This document shows positions 1-6,228 of a stretch of 7,883 nt of DNA, piece by piece. A program made the translations under genes and the position numbers. The DNA comes from Ekhidna sp. (GTDB taxonomy: Bacteria > Bacteroidota > Bacteroidia > Cytophagales > Cyclobacteriaceae), in contig JABSPG010000123.1 in assembly GCA_013214445.1 (NCBI GenBank), positions 1 through 7,883 on the forward strand, read 5' to 3'. The stretch's first letter is position 1, and the number at the start of each line of letters is the position of its first letter. The notes under the pieces are model-generated. The model was not told the origin of the DNA, made no database searches, and saw only the letters and a program-made list of their open reading frames with translations.

Positions 1-446
1 ACCAGGCTGTTGGGTTCGGTAAGAGCCGATGTTATGTCGCCCCGTACCAACGGATAATTAAAAATCTCTAGAAAATGATTGTCCGCTGCTAAGACTTTAT
101 TTTCAAATACTTCATCATCTCCTTTTCGAAAAACTAGTTGATCAAATTTGTAAGAGGTTGTATACTGTTCGATTTCAGGTACTTCTTTGACGAACATCCT
201 TCCAGAAGGATGAAAAGACATAGCGTCACGGTTTATTATCGTCCCATCTACTATTTGATCGCTTGTTACTCTAAGTATTTGTTCATAGTCATCATGAAAC
301 CGATCATAGCTTCTTTCAAATCTGATAAAGGCATTGATGAGTAGAAATGCAGATAGTCCAAGAGCAAGTCCAAGAATGTTTACGAATGTAAAAAGCTGGT
401 GCTTAAAGAGGTTCCTAAGGATGATTTTGAGGTAGTTCTTGATCAT
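1..446 (-). CDS. ABC transporter permease, FtsX/MacB type (N-terminal part)
   Basis: Partial gene: 148 codons plus two bases are present, and the frame is still open at base 1. The translation begins MIKNYLKIILRNLFKHQLFT, has one hydrophobic helix at about residues 18-41 (containing VNILGLALGLSAFLLINA), then a soluble stretch with FERSYDRFHDDYEQILRV. This is the usual start of Bacteroidota permeases with a MacB periplasmic core domain followed by FtsX-type helices; complete members are about 800 residues. Such permeases work with an ATPase in the inner membrane, moving substrates out or passing mechanical force to the periplasm. The substrate cannot be told, and no ATPase gene is in the window. 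The ATG at 444-446 fits the family start. An intrinsic terminator separates it from the upstream DUF2911 gene, so it probably has its own promoter. Confidence 0.9.
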   Translation of the reverse strand, partial: MIKNYLKIILRNLFKHQLFTFVNILGLALGLSAFLLINAFIRFERSYDRFHDDYEQILRVTSDQIVDGTIINRDAMSFHPSGRMFVKEVPEIEQYTTSYKFDQLVFRKGDDEVFENKVLAADNHFLEIFNYPLVRGDITSALTEPNSL

Positions 447-501
447 AAGCTTAGTGGCTATTTCATAAATGCTAGGATGGAAAGACGATTACAAGTCTTA
501 A

Positions 502-529
502 ATCATAGTGGATCATCACAATACGTCAA
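502..529 (-). promoter_or_regulatory. Possible promoter of the ABC permease gene
   Basis: On the minus strand TTGACG (524-529) and TATGAT (502-507) are separated by 16 bases, about 55 bases before the permease start. This resembles a general sigma-70 promoter. It matches the Bacteroidota -7 consensus TAnnTTTG only partly, since TATGATTT lacks the final G. Position between a terminator and a start codon supports it; sequence match alone is weak. Confidence 0.3.
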
Positions 530-565
530 ATGAAATCTGCGGGTTGTGCAGGTTTGATTGGAAAC

Positions 566-594
566 AAAAAAAGCGTGAGCTAAGCCCACGCTTT
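566..594 (-). terminator. Intrinsic terminator of the DUF2911 gene
   Basis: Arms at 570-580 and 584-594 form an 11-base-pair stem with one G-U wobble and a three-base loop (TTA on the minus strand). On the minus strand it is followed by T's at 569-566, continuing the three T's at the foot of the stem, so the U-run is seven long. It lies 22 bases after the DUF2911 stop. A second small inverted repeat (ATCCA 599-603, TGGAT 607-611) sits between the stop and this hairpin. It should isolate the DUF2911 gene from the permease gene. Confidence 0.85.
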
Positions 595-616
595 GGTCAT
601 CCATGATGGATTGAAT

Positions 617-1480
617 TTACTTTAACGAAGAGATCAAATCTTCATTTCTTTTGATGTATCCGAAATCACCGTTTGCCCAATTTTTAGCTTTCTCCATTGA
701 ATCTTCGGCAGTTGCGATGGCCTCTTTTTTCTTACCCATCTTCGCAAGAATTCTTGCTTTGGTGTGTACATGCCAGAATTGTCCTGAATTTTGACCTACT
801 GCAAGGTACATATCCATCCACTTTAGCGCTTGTTCCAAGTCTTGTCCCGACTCTAGATAATAAACTGCAGCTGCCGTATAGTTTGATGGATTCACTTGGG
901 TTTTTGCTGCGATATCAGCCATTACTGCTTCATGAAAATCCACGGTTACAGGAACTTTGAAAGAAGCATTTCCCCATGCAAAATGAATATTTGCTGAAGT
1001 GTTATCAGCGGAGATATCTGAAATCTGAAAAGTCATTCGTTCTACAGAGTTATCCAAAGACATGGCCTTTACTGTAGCCTTTGCTGCAACGTTCTCTTCT
1101 TTGTAGTTGCTCATGTTTCCACCGATCATTTCGGTGTGAAGCATAACTTGCCATTCGTCAGCTCCAGGAATGGATACAATTTGATATTCTCCTGCTTTTA
1201 CGTCTTGGCCGGCAAACTTTACGTCAGTGCTGAAAGAGATAATAGTACCCCCGTTAGCACCGGTTCTCCATACTTTGCCATACTGCTCCAAGTATCCATC
1301 TCCAGTACCAAACAATTTTCTTCCTTTTACACCAGGTCTAAAATACTCGATTGAAATATCAGTTAATCCAACAGTAGAGCTTACAGAACCTGCAGGACTT
1401 GGTTGGGGTGTTGCTATCTGTGCTTGAGCGCTAAAAGTGATCAAAACACATAGGGCAATTAGATTTGTGATTCTTTTCAT
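617..1480 (-). CDS. Secreted DUF2911 domain protein with TPR-like C-terminus
   Basis: The product is 287 residues. Residues 1-20 look like a signal peptide (basic MKR, hydrophobic core LIALCVLITF, cleavage probably after AQA before Q21), so it is likely exported to the periplasm or beyond. Residues of about 30-185 match the DUF2911 pattern: an opening with SVSSTVGLTDISIEYFRPGV, then VWRTGANGGTIISFSTDVKF and a KAGEYQIVSIPG segment, suggesting a beta-rich fold. Residues of about 200-285 are helical and TPR-like (AAAVYYLESGQDLEQALKWM, then ARILAKMGKKKEAIATAEDS), a common tail in Bacteroidota members. The biochemical function of DUF2911 is unknown. The ATG at 1478-1480 directly precedes the signal peptide and has an A-rich leader without a Shine-Dalgarno sequence. 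It is divergent from the glycosylase gene and ends at a strong terminator, so it is probably transcribed alone. Confidence 0.93.
   Translation of the reverse strand: MKRITNLIALCVLITFSAQAQIATPQPSPAGSVSSTVGLTDISIEYFRPGVKGRKLFGTGDGYLEQYGKVWRTGANGGTIISFSTDVKFAGQDVKAGEYQIVSIPGADEWQVMLHTEMIGGNMSNYKEENVAAKATVKAMSLDNSVERMTFQISDISADNTSANIHFAWGNASFKVPVTVDFHEAVMADIAAKTQVNPSNYTAAAVYYLESGQDLEQALKWMDMYLAVGQNSGQFWHVHTKARILAKMGKKKEAIATAEDSMEKAKNWANGDFGYIKRNEDLISSLK
1460..1467 (+). promoter_or_regulatory. Possible -7 element for the DNA glycosylase gene
   Basis: TAGATTTG matches the Bacteroidota -7 consensus TAnnTTTG exactly and lies 29 bases before the ATG at 1497. I see no TTG at the expected -33 distance, so only half of the promoter is supported. 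If real, the promoter lies inside the signal-peptide codons of the divergent DUF2911 gene. Confidence 0.3.
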
Positions 1481-1496
1481 TTGTTTTTTAAGGTTT

Positions 1497-2117
1497 ATGG
1501 ATTTTGAAATTAATACATCCGTGTACGAAAAACTCCCAAGATCGTTTTATCAAAGAGATGATGTGGTGCAAGTGGCAAAAGATCTACTCGGGAAAGTACT
1601 GATTTCGAATTTTGATGGGATGATAACTGCGGGCAAAATAGTAGAGACAGAGGCATATTGTGGTAGGGGGGACAAAGCATGTCACGCTAATGGGAAAAAG
1701 ACTCCAAGAACACAAGTCATGTACGGGGATGGAGGATATGCATACGTTTATTTATGCTATGGCATTCATCACTTATTCAATGTTGTGACAAATAGAGAGG
1801 GTCTGGCTGATGCTGTATTAATTCGAGCAATTGAACCACTTGATGGGCTGGATGCAATGAAGGAAAGAAGAAAATTTACTAAAGCAAAACTCACCTCAGG
1901 CCCTGGTACACTTACCCAAGCGATGGGGATAAACGTAAGGATGACTGGATATGACCTGCTTTCTGATGAACTGTGTGTTGCTAGTTCAACTAAAGGAGAA
2001 AAATTCAAGATTTTATCCGATGTTAGAATCGGAGTTGAATATGCAGAGGAAGATGCATTGCGTCCGTGGCGTTTTCTGATCGAAGGGAATAGTTTTGTTA
2101 GTAAAAAAGTAAAATAA
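1497..2117 (+). CDS. DNA-3-methyladenine glycosylase (AAG/MPG family)
   Basis: This 206-residue protein is a base-excision repair glycosylase of the AAG/MPG fold, which in the family removes alkylated and deaminated purines such as 3-methyladenine and hypoxanthine. Aligned by eye with human AAG, KIVETEAYCG carries the catalytic Glu (E52, human E125) and Y54 (Y127). H63 corresponds to H136, Y85 in YAYVYLCYG to Y159, N95 to N169, and R110 in VLIRAIEPL to R182. SGPGTLTQAMGI at about 145-156 is the family signature GP.L..A. The length is typical for bacteria. I chose ATG 1497: the frame is open back to 1437, but the extra 20 residues are hydrophobic, unlike the family, and overlap the divergent gene. 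GTG 1521 would begin even closer to the conserved LPRSFYQRDDVV block. No other repair gene is nearby. Confidence 0.95.
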   Translation: MDFEINTSVYEKLPRSFYQRDDVVQVAKDLLGKVLISNFDGMITAGKIVETEAYCGRGDKACHANGKKTPRTQVMYGDGGYAYVYLCYGIHHLFNVVTNREGLADAVLIRAIEPLDGLDAMKERRKFTKAKLTSGPGTLTQAMGINVRMTGYDLLSDELCVASSTKGEKFKILSDVRIGVEYAEEDALRPWRFLIEGNSFVSKKVK

Positions 2118-2195
2118 AAAAGTCCGGCTAACCACACCGGACTCCTAATTCACTAAGTTTAGCTTTGTCACCAACTAACCAATAGAGAAACTTTA
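2111..2195 (-). ncRNA. Candidate small RNA, about 80 nt, unknown family
   Basis: On the minus strand a near-consensus promoter (2201-2231) is followed by about 50 bases without a credible reading frame and then by a hairpin with a U-run (2116-2143). The predicted RNA would begin at about 2191-2196 and end at about 2111-2116. It can form a 6-base-pair hairpin (UUAGUU at 2178-2173 with AGCUAA at 2164-2159, one G-U pair, loop GGUGACAA). Alternatively AAGUUU and AAACUU near its 5' half can pair. GGUUAG occurs twice, once in the 5' half and once in the terminator loop. The 3' tail is antisense to the last codons of the glycosylase gene, whose stop is at 2117. I do not recognise the family, and expression is not shown by sequence alone. 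It could instead be a terminator guarding against antisense transcription plus an A/T-rich spacer. Confidence 0.42.
2116..2143 (-). terminator. Intrinsic terminator on the minus strand
   Basis: Arms AGTCCGG (2121-2127) and CCGGACT (2137-2143) form a perfect 7-base-pair GC-rich stem with a 9-base loop. On the minus strand it is followed by TTTTT (2120-2116), one A and TTTT. On the plus strand the hairpin begins 3 bases after the glycosylase stop but is followed by CCTAATTC, not by T's. It is therefore a canonical terminator only for minus-strand transcription, though the hairpin may also stabilise the 3' end of the glycosylase mRNA. Confidence 0.75.
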
Positions 2196-2200
2196 CAATA

Positions 2201-2231
2201 CAATAATATATAGGAATATTTATATTGTCAA
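2201..2231 (-). promoter_or_regulatory. Strong-looking minus-strand promoter for the small RNA candidate
   Basis: On the minus strand TTGACA (2226-2231), a 17-base spacer and TATTAT (2203-2208) match the general bacterial consensus. Read by the Bacteroidota rule, TTG is followed after 20 bases by TATTATTG (2201-2208), one mismatch from TAnnTTTG. Both readings fit, but the region is very A/T-rich, so a chance match is possible. It points away from the PD40-OmpA gene, towards the hairpin at 2116-2143. Confidence 0.45.
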
Positions 2232-2262
2232 AATTTTATCACAAAAAAAGTAAATTTTTTAA

Positions 2263-3750
2263 TTGAAAAGTTCAATATCATACCTTCTCGTGTTGATTGG
2301 CTTTAACAGCTTTGCACAATTTGTATTTGATGCTCAAGGAGTGCCAGTTGATTCATTAAATACACACTACGGACAAAACTATCTGGTATTGGATCCACAG
2401 TCGGATCGTATAGCTTTTACGCAAGAACGTGGTGGATTATCTGATTCTTACCTTGACGCCCGTCAGTTTAATGGACAAGAAGTTTTGCTCTTTACCGACT
2501 GGCTTGATACTCCAGGGATGGTGAGTCCAATGGGTTTTCAGGGCGACTTCATCTACTTCAATGAGGTTGTCTTTGAGGTCGGAGTATACAGGGGTAAGGT
2601 TTATAAGACCCGTTCGGCCACATTTAAACCACAAGTGGTAGATATCCCTTTTTTCGAAAACAAATCCCCTTTGCAGAGTGGATGCCTTTCAAGAGATGGG
2701 AAGTATATGATCATCAGCATGGAATCGAATCATACGTACGGAGTGGAGGATTTGTATGTAGCAAAGAGGAATCTAGATGGAAGTTGGGGACGAGCAAAGA
2801 ATCTGGGTTTGCAGTTAAATACAGAATTTCAGGAAGTGACTCCTTTTTTAGCAGAGGATAACAAAACCTTATTCTTTGCGACAAATAGGCCTGGTGGGGA
2901 AGGTAGCTTCGATTTATACTCTACGGTCAGACAAGATAATTCCTGGAGGAACTGGAGTGTCCCCGTAAACTTGGGACAGAAAATAAATACGCCAGGGGCA
3001 GAGACTTCTTTTACCTACAGAGATGGGGAGCAGTGTGCGTACTACGTCAGTTCGCAAGACAGTGATGGATATGGCGATATTATGAAGATCAAGTTCAAGG
3101 AGGATATTCCAGAGGAGGAACAAGAGCTAGAAGACGAATTAGTGCAAGATGATCCGGTGGTGCTGCTAGAGAAGTCTAAAGAAATTCAATTGAAAGTTGT
3201 TGACAGCAAAACAGCGTTCTCTTTACCTGCTGAGATGATCACTAAAGATGAATCATTCATTCGAGCAAATGGAGTCTTTACTATGGACTCTCTAACCTAC
3301 GAAGAGGTGGAATTTAAATCAGCAGGATATCTGCCAAAAGTAGTAGCATTGGACAGTGCTTTGCGGGTTGGAGAAAATCTGATAGCACTGGAATCCATCG
3401 CCATTGGAAATGTGATTACTTTGGATAATGTTTTGTTCAAAAGAGGAACCTCAGAGCTAATTGCGGGTTCATCGAAAGAGCTTGATTTGGTTGTGGAGGT
3501 ACTAAATGATAATCCGGGTATTAAGATCTTATTGAAGGGGCATACGGATAACACGGGAGACCCTGTTAAAAATGTGGAGTTATCCGAAGAACGAGTTCGT
3601 GCTGTCAAAGACTATATAATCAATCAAGGGGTGAATGCTTTCAGAGTGACAGGCAAGGGTTATGGAGGAAATGAGCCTATCGCCAGTAATGCCACTGAGG
3701 CGACAAGAAAATTAAATAGAAGGGTAGAGTTCGAAGTGATTGAGGAATAG
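2263..3750 (+). CDS. PD40 beta-propeller and OmpA C-terminal domain envelope protein
   Basis: The 495-residue product has a short signal peptide (hydrophobic SYLLVLIGFNSFA, cleavage likely before Q19). Residues of about 140-275 contain PD40/WD40-like propeller repeats (LSRDGKYMIIS, then EVTPFLAEDNKTLFFATNRP). An acidic linker follows at about 279-300. Residues 310-375 resemble a carboxypeptidase-regulatory-like fold, ending in KSAGYLPKVVALDS. Residues 384-495 are an OmpA C-terminal peptidoglycan-binding domain with HTDN at 427-430 and NRR at 485-487. It is probably tethered at the outer membrane and binds peptidoglycan. The order resembles PorE of the type IX secretion system without the N-terminal TPR; no PorP/SprF gene is adjacent, so a role there is only a possibility. 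Translation must start at TTG 2263: an in-frame TAA lies immediately before it, and the next candidate, GTG 2290, would destroy the signal peptide. Confidence 0.88.
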   Translation: MKSSISYLLVLIGFNSFAQFVFDAQGVPVDSLNTHYGQNYLVLDPQSDRIAFTQERGGLSDSYLDARQFNGQEVLLFTDWLDTPGMVSPMGFQGDFIYFNEVVFEVGVYRGKVYKTRSATFKPQVVDIPFFENKSPLQSGCLSRDGKYMIISMESNHTYGVEDLYVAKRNLDGSWGRAKNLGLQLNTEFQEVTPFLAEDNKTLFFATNRPGGEGSFDLYSTVRQDNSWRNWSVPVNLGQKINTPGAETSFTYRDGEQCAYYVSSQDSDGYGDIMKIKFKEDIPEEEQELEDELVQDDPVVLLEKSKEIQLKVVDSKTAFSLPAEMITKDESFIRANGVFTMDSLTYEEVEFKSAGYLPKVVALDSALRVGENLIALESIAIGNVITLDNVLFKRGTSELIAGSSKELDLVVEVLNDNPGIKILLKGHTDNTGDPVKNVELSEERVRAVKDYIINQGVNAFRVTGKGYGGNEPIASNATEATRKLNRRVEFEVIEE

Positions 3751-3760
3751 TAGGGATTAA

Positions 3761-4450
3761 CTACCACTTGCTCTCCAATTCTCCTTCTATCAAGAGGATC
3801 AGTGCTTCAATTTCCTTTTTGACTCCTTTCGAAATATTCAACGCATACTGATGTTCATACTTTGCTATGCTCATCCTGACTTCCAATTCAGGGTCATTAA
3901 GCCAAGCTGTCGTTGCTTTTTTGGGTTCTGGCAAGATTTTCTCTCTGATGGGGAAAGATTTATAATAACGAGTGGCTATCCATTCAAAATGGTGATAGAG
4001 CTGGTTTGCTGGGTAATCCGATTCATATTCCTTTAGGACTTGGTAATAAAAATCATATAGCCTTTGGGTGTTCACGCGAATACTATCGTTGGTGATTAGA
4101 TCTACACCCTTACCCTTTAATGATTCGAATGCACTAGTCTGAGGAATGAAAAGATAATCCCTGAAAAGTCGGAAAAGCATCTCTCCAGTCTGATTTTTAT
4201 AGGGTCCGTCCATTTTCTGAAGGGAGTCGGCAATGGCAATTGCATTTTCATGGGTACGTATGTTTGCTTCCAAATCAATGAGATCTAGTGAGAGATTCGA
4301 TCGCAGTTCGACCAGTGATTTCCTTTCCGCTTCTTCGGTTTTGTTAGTTTCTCTCATACCGTTTAACTGATATGCGAGTACGATCCCGATAGTAATCACA
4401 ATCACCTCTATTATTACATGTATTGGATCAATTCTTTTTGCTTTTGACAT
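3761..4450 (-). CDS. DUF6090-like single-helix membrane protein
   Basis: A 229-residue protein with one N-terminal membrane helix at about residues 10-29 (IHVIIEVIVITIGIVLAYQL), followed by N30 and a charged helical region with ETNKTEEAERKSLVELRSNL. This beginning matches the Bacteroidota DUF6090 type, in which a helix rich in EI.LI.IGI.IALQ.N precedes a periplasmic helical domain. The rest is helical and rich in Glu, Lys and Tyr, with no catalytic motif that I recognise. Function is unknown. These proteins often occur as small paralogue clusters, but this one is alone. It is convergent with the PD40-OmpA gene (10 bases between stop codons) and divergent from the MFS gene (56 bases between starts). 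I see no convincing terminator between the convergent stops. Confidence 0.75.
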   Translation of the reverse strand: MSKAKRIDPIHVIIEVIVITIGIVLAYQLNGMRETNKTEEAERKSLVELRSNLSLDLIDLEANIRTHENAIAIADSLQKMDGPYKNQTGEMLFRLFRDYLFIPQTSAFESLKGKGVDLITNDSIRVNTQRLYDFYYQVLKEYESDYPANQLYHHFEWIATRYYKSFPIREKILPEPKKATTAWLNDPELEVRMSIAKYEHQYALNISKGVKKEIEALILLIEGELESKW

Positions 4451-4506
4451 AGACTAAAATTAGTGAAAGCAGCATTCATTATATTGCCGCCTCAATACAA
4501 TCTTCT

Positions 4507-5802
4507 ATGCTAAACGACAAGAAAGTAATAAATGCCTGGTGTATGTATGACTGGGCAAATTCCGTTTACTCACTGACCATTACTTCTGCTATTTTCCCTA
4601 TCTACTTTCAAAATGTTGCGGTGAATGCCAATGGTGGTGATCGAATCCAGGCGTTTGGTTTTGAGATTGTGAATTCGGTATTGTATTCATATGCACTTTC
4701 GTTCTCTTTTTTGCTTGTTGCTGTTGTTCTACCTATCCTTTCGGGTATTGCCGATTATGCAGGTAAGAAGAAATTCTTTCTTAAGCTGTTTATGTTCATT
4801 GGGTCATTTTCGTGTATTGGACTCTTTTTCTTTACTGGTGAAAACATAGAATGGGGTATCATGTGCTCCATTATGGCTAGTGTAGGCTATTCGGGTAGTT
4901 TGGTCTTTTACGATGCTTTTTTGAGTGAGATTGTAACGGAAGACAAACGCGATATTGTCAGTGCCAAAGGGTATGCTTACGGATACTTTGGAAGTGTATT
5001 GCTACTAGTAATCAATCTGGTAATGGTGCAAATGCCAGATCTATTTGGATTTGCAGACGCTGGAGTGGCTTCCAGGGCAGCTTTCCTAACGGTGGGTGTT
5101 TGGTGGATTGGATTTTCTCTTTATGCTATTTCAAAGCTGCCCGAAAACCCGCATGGAAGAAAACCGGAGGGGCACTATCTCACAAATGGTTATCGTGAAC
5201 TTAGAAAAGTGTGGAATCAACTAAAGGAGCTCCCGGGGATGAGGAAATACCTCTTGGCTTTTTTCTTTTACAATATGGGAGTGCAGACCGTGATGTATTT
5301 GGCGGCAACCTTTGGGTCGAAGGAACTGAAGATGGAAGCTTCTAAGCTAATTATGACGGTCTTACTGATCCAATTTGTTGCGATAGCTGGTGCCTACTTA
5401 TTCGCTTTCATTTCGAAGAAACAGGGGAATATCCGAGCACTGTCTATACAGATAATCATCTGGATCGGGTGCTGTCTTGGTGCTTATTTCGTGGACGCTG
5501 AGCCCGAGTTTTTTGCTTTGGCAGGCGTGGTGGGCTTAGTCATGGGAGGTATCCAATCGCTTTCGCGTGCCACCTTCTCTAAAATCATGCCTTCTAATAC
5601 GGTCGACACGGCATCCTTCTTTAGCTTTTATGATGTGACTTACAATGTTTCCATTGTGCTAGGTACGTTCGTATATGGATATATAGAGCAGGTGACTGGA
5701 AGTATGAGGAATAGCACATTGGCACTTGCAACTTTCTTTGTAATAGGTATCATCTTCTTGTCTCAGGTAAAGTTGAAGCATGCACCAACTGAAACTGCCT
5801 GA
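4507..5802 (+). CDS. MFS transporter, UMF1 family (Atg22-like)
   Basis: A 431-residue polytopic membrane protein with about 12 hydrophobic segments, the normal size for UMF1-type major facilitator proteins related to yeast vacuolar effluxer Atg22. The N-terminal MYDWANSVYSLTI (13-25) is the family signature. SGIADYAGKKK (79-89) is the MFS motif A loop between helices 2 and 3. YDAFLSEI (135-142) and the late GGIQSLSRATFSKIMP are also typical. A basic cytoplasmic loop at about 209-247 separates the two six-helix halves. Substrates of bacterial members are not established; export of small solutes such as amino acids is an inference from Atg22. The ATG at 4507 directly precedes the signature. It is the first gene of an apparent plus-strand cluster, and its 3' end overlaps the next gene by 23 bases. 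Confidence 0.93.
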   Translation: MLNDKKVINAWCMYDWANSVYSLTITSAIFPIYFQNVAVNANGGDRIQAFGFEIVNSVLYSYALSFSFLLVAVVLPILSGIADYAGKKKFFLKLFMFIGSFSCIGLFFFTGENIEWGIMCSIMASVGYSGSLVFYDAFLSEIVTEDKRDIVSAKGYAYGYFGSVLLLVINLVMVQMPDLFGFADAGVASRAAFLTVGVWWIGFSLYAISKLPENPHGRKPEGHYLTNGYRELRKVWNQLKELPGMRKYLLAFFFYNMGVQTVMYLAATFGSKELKMEASKLIMTVLLIQFVAIAGAYLFAFISKKQGNIRALSIQIIIWIGCCLGAYFVDAEPEFFALAGVVGLVMGGIQSLSRATFSKIMPSNTVDTASFFSFYDVTYNVSIVLGTFVYGYIEQVTGSMRNSTLALATFFVIGIIFLSQVKLKHAPTETA

Positions 5803-6208
5803 TTTTGACCATAGGGTAGAACAAGACAAAATCTTTTGTCTCATTAGGAAAAAGTGGGTCGCTCTTACACCGGAAGAATGGGTTCGCCAACATTTTTTGA
5901 ATCTAATGATTGTTCATTTAGGGTATCCTAAGGGCTTGTTTAAACTGGAGCATACACTGCAGTATTTCAAAAATCAGAAGCGATCTGATATTACGGTCCT
6001 GGATAGAGTCGGAGAAGTGTACATGCTGGTGGAATGTAAATCAGCCGATGTGAAGCTTGGCAATGATGTAGTAGGACAACTAGCGACTTACAACAAAGTA
6101 ATGGATGCTAAATTCCTTTCAATTACGAATGGTCTAGCAACTTACGTTTGGAAGAAAGGTGTTGAGAGCTATGAGCAGGTCAGTCAGTTTCCTAGCTATG
6201 AAGTATAG
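5780..6208 (+). CDS. Stand-alone HsdR N-terminal domain protein, PD-(D/E)XK nuclease-like
   Basis: A 142-residue protein matching the type I restriction enzyme R-subunit N-terminal family (HSDR_N_2) over nearly its full length. LTPEEWVRQHFLNLMI (29-44) is the family opening. The putative metal site is intact: E57, D70 in RSDITVLD, and E85-C-K87 in YMLVECKSADVKLG; a Q..TYNKVM helix (about 99-107) follows. It has no helicase domain, and no HsdM or HsdS gene is in the window, so it is not a complete restriction system. Such small proteins are common in Bacteroidota, often near DNA polymerase III delta, and their role is unknown; DNA or RNA cleavage is inference. It starts inside the MFS gene, suggesting translational coupling. 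ATG 5780 is supported by homologous sequence just after it and by the next Met being residue 43. Confidence 0.88.
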   Translation: MHQLKLPDFDHRVEQDKIFCLIRKKWVALTPEEWVRQHFLNLMIVHLGYPKGLFKLEHTLQYFKNQKRSDITVLDRVGEVYMLVECKSADVKLGNDVVGQLATYNKVMDAKFLSITNGLATYVWKKGVESYEQVSQFPSYEV

Positions 6209-6228
6209 TTATAGATTATCTTGGTGTC

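Noticed and set aside
138..344. 68-residue plus-strand reading frame
   Set aside because: It is antisense to the ABC permease, whose family match is clear.
697..960. 87-residue plus-strand reading frame
   Set aside because: It is antisense to the TPR-like tail of the DUF2911 protein and shows no protein-like features.
1437..1496. In-frame upstream extension of the glycosylase by 20 residues
   Set aside because: The extension is hydrophobic and unlike the family, and it is antisense to the DUF2911 signal-peptide codons; ATG 1497 gives a normal-length enzyme.
1769..2137. 122-residue minus-strand reading frame
   Set aside because: It is the antisense of the well-supported glycosylase gene, its ATG lies in the terminator loop region, and the sequence shows no domain.
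2225..2258. Plus-strand promoter-like pair TTG and TAAATTTT before the PD40-OmpA gene
   Set aside because: The spacer is 23 bases and transcription would begin at or after the start codon; in such A/T-rich DNA this is probably chance.
3297..3608. 103-residue minus-strand reading frame, Ser/Thr-rich
   Set aside because: It lies opposite the conserved OmpA domain; its composition is what a complement of that coding sequence gives.
5780..6208. Type I restriction-modification locus
   Set aside because: Only the R-subunit N-terminal domain is present, with no helicase, methyltransferase or specificity gene, so it is not a restriction system as seen here.
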